DNA from: Planctomycetaceae bacterium
Lineage (GTDB): Bacteria > Planctomycetota > Planctomycetia > Pirellulales > Thermoguttaceae
NCBI GenBank assembly: GCA_031288955.1
Contig: JAITQJ010000076.1
Span: 1 to 5,436, forward strand
Direction of reading: 5' to 3'
Length of the DNA: 5,436 nt
In this document: one piece after another, positions 1 to 5,436 of the stretch
Position numbering within the stretch: the stretch's first letter is position 1
Layout: every line of letters begins with the position of its first letter
The notes under the pieces: generated by a model
The model's database searches: none
Told to the model about the DNA's origin: nothing
Seen by the model: only the letters and a program-made list of their open reading frames with translations
Translations under genes and position numbers: made by a program

Positions 1-2325
1 GTATTCAATGCGGACGTGTGCAGCATACGGCTGTACATCATAACGGACGGCACGTTCAACAATGTTGCGGCAAAAATAATCGCTGCGTACCGTATGCACC
101 GCCCCGCGGCGGTCTTTCAGTTCAAGCGGAACACTTCGGCACATCTTGCTGCACGGCTCATTTTCGTTCAAAAAATTCGACCGCCACAAACAATGTTCCA
201 TCGTGAAGAGCGGATAACGTCCCGATATAATCTGTTCAATCTTGTCCGCCGCAATATGCTGCCGCAGGGTTTCCGTTTGCTGTTCATCTAAATCCAAACC
301 CAGCGTTATCCGTTCCGCTCCCCAGTCGAGCAACTGTTGAAACGATAAATCGTTAATCACATTAAACGAAAAATCCGCAATGACCGGCACATTTTTGTTA
401 CGAAAAAACACTAATTCCTCAATGTTCCTCGCTAACACGGCATCGGGCTGCAACTCGGCAAGACGATGAAGCAATTTTGCTTCTCCCGCTTTGAGGATAC
501 GCGGCAGTACGGCAACGAATTCCGCACCGGTATTCCGCACCGCTTCGGCAAAAGCCGCATACTCCTCTTTACTGCAAAATTCGCCGTAAAACGACCGGCA
601 GCCGCCGGCAAGATGTTTCGGCAGCGACGCTAATGCCGGCGGCAGATGACGGTAAAGAATGTGCAGAATCTGTTTTCGTGTTTCAGCGGGCGGCTGAATT
701 TCGGTACTTTGTATTTTTGTCCGCAAAGTTTCCAACGTATTTTTTGTAACAATCCGCTCTCTAACCGGTACTTCAAAAGCATTGAGACGTTCAATCAGTT
801 CCCGCCGCAACTGACCGAAAACACTCAACGGTATCATCGGATTACCGTCAATGATGCACGTTAACTTGCCGGGAGCATAAAGCGTGTTGCCGAAGCGGTC
901 TAATTGTTCACGCAGGACGGTTTCGGTCAGCGGATGTTTTCGGGCAACTTCCAACGGGGCATCGCCGGTCAGGCGGACGTTCAAGCCGGTCGGTGATACC
1001 GCCGTGATTTCAATCGGCGTACCGGCAACGGCTTTGACCGTCAAGTCCAGCGGGACACGCCGCTGCTTTTGCCGCGATTCTAATTGTTTGCGGAGTTCCC
1101 GCTCCAACCGGGGGTCGTCCGTTTTCCAAACGTTTTGTCCTTCGGCAACGAATTGCGCATCAATCGAATTGTTCGCAAACGTCAACAGCACCTTTGCCCC
1201 GCCTTCGGCTTCTTTGACCGATTCCCTGCGGCGGATAATTTCATATACTCTGCCGCCCTGCGAATGTTCCGGTTCGTGTGTATTTTCAAATAGCACGCCG
1301 TCGCCGCGCCGGACTGCCGCCGAAAGCAACACCACTGCCGCATCCCGCCGGACTTCGATGACCGTTGCAAGCGGTGTTCCCCGATGCGACTGAACATCGC
1401 CCGGCACTAACTTATGCGGACGGACTCCTTCAAGCCAGCCGGTTGAAAAGCCGCGGGAAAAGGAGGCAAACCGCACAGGCGGGGCTGCCGAAGAAACATC
1501 TGTATTGCGGTTCGTGTCGAGGGCGTTCCGGTAAGTTTTTGTTACTTCCGCAACATATTCCGGTGCTTTGAGTCTGCCTTCGATTTTCAGAGCGTCAATG
1601 CCCGCCGTAATCAATTCGTTCAGAAGCGGCAGGGCGGAAAAATCGCAGGCACTTAATAGCCGCTTATCGTTACTAAAATTGGTATGGTCAGTTCCTGTTC
1701 CTGATTTTCGTAACGAATACGGCAGTCTGCACGGCTGCGCACAACAGCCCCGATTGGCACTGCGTCCGCCGAGGCAAAGACTGGCATAACATTGCCCCGA
1801 AAAACTGATGCACAATGCCCCGTGTATGAAACATTCTAATTCGATGTCCGTTTCCCGGCGGATGTTGTGAATCTCTTTGAGAGACAATTCTCTCGGCAAT
1901 ACCGCCCGCCTGATGCCGAGTTCGCCGGCTTTTTTGATACTTGCGGCGGAGGTCAGCGACATTTGCGTTGAGGCGTGAACGGGCAAATCGGGACAAACAA
2001 CCAGGGCGAGTTTTGCAACGCCGAGGTCTTGAACAATCACCGCATCGGCATCGGCTTCGGCAATTTTTTCGAGAATTGCTTCAATCCGGCAGAGTTCGCC
2101 GTAATGAATCAACGTGTTGAGCGTAACATAACCTTTGACACCTTGTTGGTGCAGCGTTCGGAATGTATCGGCAAGATTTTCGAGGGGTATGCCTTCACTC
2201 CGGCTTCGGGCATTGAAGTTGTCCGGCGGAGCAAGACCGAAATAAACGGCATCGGCACCGGATTCAACGGCAGCGCGAAACCCCTGTTCCGAACCAGCGG
2301 GTGCCAAAAGTTCAGGAATAGACAT
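1..2325 (-). CDS. U32 peptidase-family / DUF3656 protein, RlhA-like (C-terminus cut by window edge)
   Basis: The frame is open from ATG at 2325 through position 1, giving 775 codons without a stop. The N-terminal U32 module (about 1-300) shows ELLAPAGS, ADAVYFG, FNARSR, LPVHASTQMS and LKIEGRLK. The family signature E-x-F-x2-G-A-L-C-x4-G-x-C falls at 164-179, with Cys 172, 179, 194/195 and 199. A DUF3656-like segment follows at about 405-515 (WKTDDPRL, then PLSVFGQLRREL). A second barrel-like module carries Cys 712, 725, 729 and 752. The family includes E. coli RlhA, which makes 5-hydroxycytidine at 23S rRNA C2501, and tRNA hydroxylase TrhP; these are not proven proteases. E. coli RlhA is about 653 residues, so this is a long form. 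An rRNA or tRNA hydroxylase role is inference. It is likely cotranscribed with the small gene 49 bp upstream. No free Shine-Dalgarno is seen, since GGCGGA lies inside a hairpin. Confidence 0.9.
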   Translation of the reverse strand, partial: MSIPELLAPAGSEQGFRAAVESGADAVYFGLAPPDNFNARSRSEGIPLENLADTFRTLHQQGVKGYVTLNTLIHYGELCRIEAILEKIAEADADAVIVQDLGVAKLALVVCPDLPVHASTQMSLTSAASIKKAGELGIRRAVLPRELSLKEIHNIRRETDIELECFIHGALCISFSGQCYASLCLGGRSANRGCCAQPCRLPYSLRKSGTGTDHTNFSNDKRLLSACDFSALPLLNELITAGIDALKIEGRLKAPEYVAEVTKTYRNALDTNRNTDVSSAAPPVRFASFSRGFSTGWLEGVRPHKLVPGDVQSHRGTPLATVIEVRRDAAVVLLSAAVRRGDGVLFENTHEPEHSQGGRVYEIIRRRESVKEAEGGAKVLLTFANNSIDAQFVAEGQNVWKTDDPRLERELRKQLESRQKQRRVPLDLTVKAVAGTPIEITAVSPTGLNVRLTGDAPLEVARKHPLTETVLREQLDRFGNTLYAPGKLTCIIDGNPMIPLSVFGQLRRELIERLNAFEVPVRERIVTKNTLETLRTKIQSTEIQPPAETRKQILHILYRHLPPALASLPKHLAGGCRSFYGEFCSKEEYAAFAEAVRNTGAEFVAVLPRILKAGEAKLLHRLAELQPDAVLARNIEELVFFRNKNVPVIADFSFNVINDLSFQQLLDWGAERITLGLDLDEQQTETLRQHIAADKIEQIISGRYPLFTMEHCLWRSNFLNENEPCSKMCRSVPLELKDRRGAVHTVRSDYFCRNIVERAVRYDVQPYAAHVRIEY

Positions 2326-2332
2326 AAATGAG

Positions 2333-2350
2333 TCCGCCGACTGCGGCGGA
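2333..2350 (-). promoter_or_regulatory. GC-rich hairpin just upstream of the U32 gene start
   Basis: There is a perfect 7-bp stem, TCCGCCG / CGGCGGA, with a 4-nt loop. It lies 7 nt before the ATG of the U32 gene and downstream of the small basic-protein gene. Its 3' arm contains the only Shine-Dalgarno-like bases (GGCGGA) near the U32 start, so folding would bury them. No T-run follows, so it is a poor intrinsic terminator. It could be a translational control stem, an mRNA-processing site, or chance. Confidence 0.4.
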
Positions 2351-2374
2351 ACGGAAACGGTGAGTTACGGTCGT

Positions 2375-2473
2375 TTAGGTTTTGACCTGCTGCCGTTTGG
2401 CTTTCCGCATTTTGGAGTTAGCGGGGCGTTTTCCGTGATTGGCTTTTTTCTTTGTGTGCTGCGGTTTGGACAT
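2375..2473 (-). CDS. Small basic 32-aa protein with ANHGKRPAN core, possible ribosomal protein (bL37-like)
   Basis: ATG at 2473 and TAA at 2377-2375 bound a 33-codon frame encoding 32 residues. It has nine Lys, three Arg and two His, with no Asp or Glu. It begins MSKPQHTKKK, followed by ANHGKRPAN at residues 11-19 and a second basic stretch, KMRKAKRQQVK. Such composition fits an RNA-binding extension-type ribosomal protein. From memory, the 24-residue actinobacterial protein bL37 ends in a nearly identical KANHGKRPN segment; this match was not searched. A sigma-70-like promoter lies at 2531-2504, and GGAAAG at 2489-2484 sits 10 nt before the ATG, the best ribosome-binding site in the window. 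It is probably the first gene of an operon with the U32/DUF3656 gene. That the gene is real is fairly secure; its function is inferred. Confidence 0.72.
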   Translation of the reverse strand: MSKPQHTKKKANHGKRPANSKMRKAKRQQVKT

Positions 2474-2483
2474 TCGTTTCGTT

Positions 2484-2489
2484 CTTTCC
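2484..2489 (-). promoter_or_regulatory. Shine-Dalgarno-like site of the small basic-protein gene
   Basis: GGAAAG lies 10 nt upstream of the ATG at 2473. It is purine-rich and partly complementary to the 16S 3' end. It supports the start of a gene too short for routine gene calling. Confidence 0.45.
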
Positions 2490-2503
2490 GTTAGAGTGCC
2501 GCA

Positions 2504-2531
2504 ATTATACCCTAAATCGGGAATTCGGCAA
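2504..2531 (-). promoter_or_regulatory. Leftward sigma-70-like promoter for the small basic-protein / U32 genes
   Basis: Reading leftward, TTGCCG (2531-2526, four of six consensus bases) is followed after 16 bp by a perfect TATAAT (2509-2504). The expected transcript start near 2497 gives a leader of about 24 nt to the ATG at 2473. The -35 overlaps the left arm of the inverted repeat 2528-2560. Confidence 0.65.
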
Positions 2532-2560
2532 GGGATAGCAATTTTTCCGGTATCCCTTGC
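2528..2560. repeat. Perfect 10-bp inverted repeat between divergent promoters, candidate operator
   Basis: GCAAGGGATA (2528-2537) and TATCCCTTGC (2551-2560) are exact reverse complements separated by 13 bp. Arm centres are 23 bp apart, about two helical turns. The outer end of each arm supplies TTGC of the -35 box of the promoter pointing away from it. The repeat lies upstream of both predicted transcript starts, so it should act as DNA rather than as an RNA hairpin. That suggests a site for a dimeric or paired regulator acting on both directions. The regulator is unknown. Confidence 0.6.
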
Positions 2561-2585
2561 GATACCTGCGTCAATCGGCTAAAAT
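2557..2585 (+). promoter_or_regulatory. Rightward sigma-70-like promoter for nifS
   Basis: TTGCGA (2557-2562) is followed after 17 bp by TAAAAT (2580-2585). Both boxes are close to consensus and the spacing is ideal. The expected transcript start is near 2592, only about 3 nt before the nifS ATG at 2595, so the mRNA would be leaderless or nearly so. The -35 overlaps the right arm of the inverted repeat. Confidence 0.65.
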
Positions 2586-2594
2586 CGGGTCGAT

Positions 2595-3806
2595 ATGACG
2601 ATTTACCTTGATAATAATGCGACGACAGCGATTGCTCCTGAAGTTTTAGAAGTAATGCAGCCGTTCTTTACCAACGAATACTTCAATCCCAGTTCGATGT
2701 ATGCCGCGGCACAGCCGGTGCGGAATGCCGTCGAAAACGCCCGTGAATACATTGCCGGTGTCATCGGAGCCGCTCAAGCGTCCGAGTTAATTTTCACCGC
2801 CTGCGCCACCGAAAGTTGTAATGCCGCCATTTTCGGTGCAATTCGAGCCAATCCGAACCGCCGCCATATTATCACGTCTGCCGTTGAACATCCTGCCGTT
2901 CTCGAAACTTGCAAAGAACTCGAACATCAAGGTTTTGACATTTCGTACATCGGTGTTGACCGGCAGGGCAGCATCAATCTCGGCGATTTTGTGCGAAGCA
3001 TCCGCAAAGACACGCTGCTCGCTGCCGTAATGCACGTCAACAACGAAACCGGCGTAGTCTTTCCGATAGAACGTCTTGCCCGTGTTGTCAAAGAAACCGA
3101 CCCCGCTATCCTTTTCTTTTGCGATGCCACGCAATCAATGACGAAGTTGCCTATCAATCTGAACGGTGTGTTCCGCAATGTCGATATGCTCGCCTTTTCA
3201 GGACACAAGTTTCACGCCCCGAAAGGCATCGGCGGTTTGTACATTCGCCGGGGAACCCGCTGCCGTACATTTTTAATCGGCGGTCATCAGGAATTCGGCA
3301 AACGCGGCGGTACGGAAAATGTGCCGTACATTGTCGGTATGAGCAAGGCAATCGAATTAGCGGCGGCAACGCATAATGAAGACGCTGAACAGATGAAACG
3401 TCTCCGCAATAAACTTGAAGATGCTTTTCTGCAACAAATACCGAATGTCGAAATTAACGGGCGCGGTGCCGAACGGATGCCGAACACGCTGAATGTTGCG
3501 GTACATTATATTGAGGGCGAAGGTATTTTGTATCAGTTGAGTGAACTCGGCATTTGTGCATCAAGCGGCAGTGCCTGCACATCGGGGTCGCTTGAACCGT
3601 CGCACGTTTTGTCGGCGATGGGTGTGCCGTTCACGGCGAAACACGGCAGTATCCGTTTTAGTTTGAGCCGATACACGAGCGAAGCAGAAATTGACACCGT
3701 GATTACGGAGTTTCCGAAAATCGTTGCCCGGCTTCGGCTGTTATCACCGTATTGGGACCAAGCGAACAACAAGCCGCGCTCAGCGTTGCCGGTCATTACT
3801 CGATAG
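2595..3806 (+). CDS. nifS: Cysteine desulfurase, NifS type
   Basis: This PLP enzyme (403 aa, usual family length) takes sulfur from L-cysteine, giving alanine and an enzyme persulfide for iron-sulfur cluster assembly in the cytosol. Visible motifs are YLDNNATT at the N-terminus, VEHPAV with His99 over the cofactor, HVNNETG, CDATQS (Asp177, Gln180), SGHKFHAPKG with Lys205 as the PLP Schiff-base lysine, GTENVPYIVG, and the active loop SSGSACTSGSLEPSHV with catalytic Cys328. HAPKG, the C-terminal FSLSRYTSE and LSPYW favour the NifS branch over IscS, although no other nif gene is in view. The segment ACATESC (69-75) has two extra cysteines near the phosphate-binding turn. The start is fixed: an in-frame TAA lies at 2580-2582 and no other start codon follows it before 2595. 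There is no Shine-Dalgarno, and the gene is probably leaderless. It overlaps the convergent prepilin gene by 11 bp. Confidence 0.93.
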   Translation: MTIYLDNNATTAIAPEVLEVMQPFFTNEYFNPSSMYAAAQPVRNAVENAREYIAGVIGAAQASELIFTACATESCNAAIFGAIRANPNRRHIITSAVEHPAVLETCKELEHQGFDISYIGVDRQGSINLGDFVRSIRKDTLLAAVMHVNNETGVVFPIERLARVVKETDPAILFFCDATQSMTKLPINLNGVFRNVDMLAFSGHKFHAPKGIGGLYIRRGTRCRTFLIGGHQEFGKRGGTENVPYIVGMSKAIELAAATHNEDAEQMKRLRNKLEDAFLQQIPNVEINGRGAERMPNTLNVAVHYIEGEGILYQLSELGICASSGSACTSGSLEPSHVLSAMGVPFTAKHGSIRFSLSRYTSEAEIDTVITEFPKIVARLRLLSPYWDQANNKPRSALPVITR

Positions 3807-4155
3807 TTGCCGCTGCCGGTTTTTGCGGTATCAATCGTATCAGGCGGTATTTACGTCCGGCAGTCAACTGCACGCCTTGTAAACCGGTATAGGGCGGTTG
3901 AAAAGTCTGCACGGTGATACGTTCGTTCGGCACGTTATAAATCGGCAACTCTGCCGTTTGCGGGACAGGTTCGGACGATGCCGCATAGAGATTCACTGCT
4001 GAAAGACACGCATTTTGAATATGTGTCAGTTCTTCGGTGCGCTGCGTGCTTTGCCGCACAGCGGCAGTTGTTTGCAGAACTGCCGCCGTACCGGCAACGA
4101 GAACCGTCATTGCCAGCAAAACCTCTAAAAGCGTAAAAGATTGACAGTGCAGCAT
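3796..4155 (-). CDS. Type IV prepilin-like protein (N-terminal methylation motif)
   Basis: The protein has 119 residues. After a six-residue leader (MLHCQS) comes FTLLEVLLAMTVLVAG, the class III prepilin signal and hydrophobic helix, with the conserved Glu at +5 of the mature protein (residue 11). The helix runs to about residue 28, followed by a polar stretch and a short C-terminal domain of about 60 residues. The size suggests a minor pilin or type II secretion pseudopilin (GspI/PilV-like) rather than a major pilin; the exact type cannot be told. The residue before the cleavage site is Ser instead of the usual Gly. In-frame TGA and TAA directly precede the ATG, so this is the only start. 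No Shine-Dalgarno is visible. It lies 67 bp downstream of the fucosidase gene on the same strand. The gap is AT-rich, but I see no convincing promoter or terminator in it. Its end overlaps nifS tail to tail. Confidence 0.83.
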   Translation of the reverse strand: MLHCQSFTLLEVLLAMTVLVAGTAAVLQTTAAVRQSTQRTEELTHIQNACLSAVNLYAASSEPVPQTAELPIYNVPNERITVQTFQPPYTGLQGVQLTAGRKYRLIRLIPQKPAAATIE

Positions 4156-4222
4156 TTATCAGCGTACAACCTTACCATACTGCGGCGAATTTGCCGGTGT
4201 TATGGCAGCGTTTTATACATTA

Positions 4223-5311
4223 TCATTTGATTAAGGATACGTTATGTTGTAAACGCATCAAAGCATTCACAAACGCCGCAGGAATTTTTCCGGTTTTGTC
4301 AGGCGGGACATCCAATAAGAAATTGGCACCTCGCGAACGTATGGTCGAATACAACTTCAAAAGTTCTTCATCACTCCGCACGGTATCGCTTGTGTGAAAC
4401 CATGAGTAACCAATGGGATAACAAACTTCTACCGGCAGATAGTATTTTCTATAGTGAGTTTTGGCGGGTTTGAGCGGAGTGATTTGCATAGTGCGCCAAT
4501 TGTTAATTGCGCTCTTGGGAAGAAACATTTCGTAGGTCATCACATCCGACGGCCAGCCGTGTTGTATATAGCGGTCTTCGAGTATTGATGGTTCCGAACC
4601 GGCATTTGCTATAAGAATTGCTTCGGGCTGCCAGCGAGCCATTTGTTTATATAACTTTTCCCGATAATCGCGGGGCAAAGCACTCGGAATGTCAATCCAT
4701 ACTTCACCTATTTTCCCATATTGAGTGAGCAACTCTTCCAACTGGTTCCATTGAAATTGCCGGTATTCTTCGGTTGTGTATAGATTGTTCCAGCCGACAT
4801 GCAGCGGCGTTTCCGAACCCATCACGTGGTGTTCGTCTTCAGAACAATAGTAAAGGCCGGGCATAATCCCATATTTGGCACATGCCTTGACAAATGCCTC
4901 TATCACATCGGTCTTGTTGCCGCTCGTTCCTATATGATAATCCGTGTATTTACTCTGCCATAGGCAATGTCCCGACGCATGTTTAGCGGTCAATACGGCA
5001 TACTTCATTCCGGCATCGCGTGCCGTCCGTATCCATTGCTCGACATCCAGATTTGGCGGAGCATAACGCGCAGAGGGCATATCACCTCTCAAGTTTTCTT
5101 TTCCATCCATCGTGCTTATGCCGAAATGGATAAACATACCGTAACCCAATGCTTCCCATGCCTGAAGTTGCGATACAGACAACCGCTGGCTGCCTTTCTC
5201 GGCTTCTTTTGTTTCACTTTTCCCTTGACTGTCGGCAGATACGCCTGAAAAAGGGAGTACGCTTGCTGCGCTTGCCATTGAAGCACAATAAATAAAGTTT
5301 CTTCTATCCAT
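4223..5311 (-). CDS. Exported GH29 alpha-L-fucosidase-like glycoside hydrolase
   Basis: The protein has 362 residues. The N-terminus MDRRNFIYCASMASAAS has a twin-arginine-type RRNF motif and an Ala/Ser-rich hydrophobic stretch, with likely cleavage after VSA near residue 26. Folded export by Tat is inferred. The rest matches the GH29 barrel: GYGMFIHFGIS (His62), YAVLTAKHASGHCLW (His111), TDYHIGTSG, and EVWIDIPS, whose Asp207 aligns with the GH29 nucleophile. GANFLLDVPPDKTGKIP is the typical end of the catalytic domain. The acid/base is uncertain; Glu261 and Glu295 are candidates. The usual KHHDGF fucose-binding motif reads KHASGH, so the second His is replaced and substrate specificity may differ. 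There is no C-terminal beta-sandwich, so it is a short form. The start is 26 bp after the stop of another hydrolase-like gene, suggesting one operon. Only a weak AAAAAG stands where a ribosome-binding site would be. Confidence 0.85.
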   Translation of the reverse strand: MDRRNFIYCASMASAASVLPFSGVSADSQGKSETKEAEKGSQRLSVSQLQAWEALGYGMFIHFGISTMDGKENLRGDMPSARYAPPNLDVEQWIRTARDAGMKYAVLTAKHASGHCLWQSKYTDYHIGTSGNKTDVIEAFVKACAKYGIMPGLYYCSEDEHHVMGSETPLHVGWNNLYTTEEYRQFQWNQLEELLTQYGKIGEVWIDIPSALPRDYREKLYKQMARWQPEAILIANAGSEPSILEDRYIQHGWPSDVMTYEMFLPKSAINNWRTMQITPLKPAKTHYRKYYLPVEVCYPIGYSWFHTSDTVRSDEELLKLYSTIRSRGANFLLDVPPDKTGKIPAAFVNALMRLQHNVSLIK

Positions 5312-5337
5312 CTTTTTATTTTGGTTTGTATGATAAT

Positions 5338-5436
5338 TTATCGTATCATTTCAAAAGCAACGGCAGGCAGGTCGGCGGGCAAATCGGCGGGGAAAATGAC
5401 TTCAATCCCCTTCCCATCAGCCGTCTTCTGCCACTC
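5338..5436 (-). CDS. 3' end of a probable glycoside hydrolase (fucosidase-like C-terminal domain), partial
   Basis: The last 32 codons and TAA (5340-5338) of a leftward gene enter from the right edge. The peptide has WQKTADGKGIEVIFP, then PADLPAVAFEMIR. A W-x-x-T-A-D-G turn, a beta strand ending in P, and a final strand resemble the C-terminal beta-sandwich found in many GH29 fucosidases. The short length and the following GH29 gene make this plausible but not proven; another secreted hydrolase with a similar domain is possible. The 26-bp gap to the next gene implies cotranscription. Confidence 0.6.
   Translation of the reverse strand, partial: EWQKTADGKGIEVIFPADLPADLPAVAFEMIR

Noticed and set aside
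884..1393. 169-codon open frame on the plus strand
   Set aside because: It is antisense to the conserved U32/DUF3656 gene. The translation is Ser/Arg/Thr-rich with no recognisable motif, as expected for a shadow frame.
1688..1996. 102-codon open frame on the minus strand
   Set aside because: It lies wholly inside the U32 module in another frame. The U32 frame across it reads the family signature, so this is a shadow.
1975..2331. 118-codon plus-strand frame opposite the U32 N-terminus
   Set aside because: The opposite strand encodes ELLAPAGS, ADAVYFG and other conserved U32 motifs, and no independent promoter or family resemblance is seen.
4156..4222. Possible promoter (TATAAA-like) or terminator between the fucosidase and prepilin genes
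   Set aside because: No -35 box stands at a suitable distance from the AT-rich TATAAA, and the only stem (CGGC/GCCG) is 4 bp with no T-run.
4967..5248. 93-codon plus-strand frame opposite the GH29 gene
   Set aside because: It is antisense to conserved GH29 barrel motifs and the linker after the signal peptide, with no recognisable product.
5330..5349. Short inverted repeat ATGATA / TATCAT around the stop of the right-edge gene
   Set aside because: It has only 6-bp AT-rich arms with no T-run. It is too weak to call a terminator or operator, and the 26-bp gap suggests read-through.

Overview
The window holds five protein genes plus the 3' end of a sixth. Nothing in it looks like an rRNA, tRNA, CRISPR array, insertion sequence or phage. 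GC content is moderate, and most starts lack a clear Shine-Dalgarno sequence. The mix of a long U32/DUF3656 protein, a NifS-type desulfurase, a Tat-exported glycoside hydrolase beside a second hydrolase, a type IV prepilin and a tiny basic protein with an ANHGKRPAN core suggests an environmental bacterium of the Planctomycetota or a related phylum. That assignment is inference from gene content, not from a marker gene.

Left half, minus strand: a small lysine-rich protein gene (2473 to 2375) lies 49 bp ahead of a large U32 peptidase-family/DUF3656 gene. The large gene starts at 2325 and is still open at position 1, so its C-terminus is missing. It resembles RlhA, the E. coli enzyme that hydroxylates C2501 of 23S rRNA. 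The small protein resembles, from memory, the actinobacterial ribosomal protein bL37. Both point to the ribosome.

Centre, 2474 to 2594: a compact divergent promoter region. Each direction has a good sigma-70-like promoter, and a perfect 10-bp inverted repeat carries part of both -35 boxes at its outer ends. Rightward it drives nifS, probably as a leaderless mRNA. E. coli RlhA activity depends on the isc iron-sulfur genes. A cysteine desulfurase divergent from an RlhA-like gene under a shared dyad is therefore a coherent, though unproven, iron-sulfur/ribosome-modification module.

Right half, minus strand: the 3' end of a probable fucosidase-like gene enters from the right edge. A Tat-signal GH29 alpha-L-fucosidase-like gene follows 26 bp downstream, then a short type IV prepilin-like gene that converges on nifS with an 11-bp overlap. 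The two hydrolase genes look like part of an operon for breaking down fucose-containing glycans. No gene-free stretch exceeds about 120 bp.
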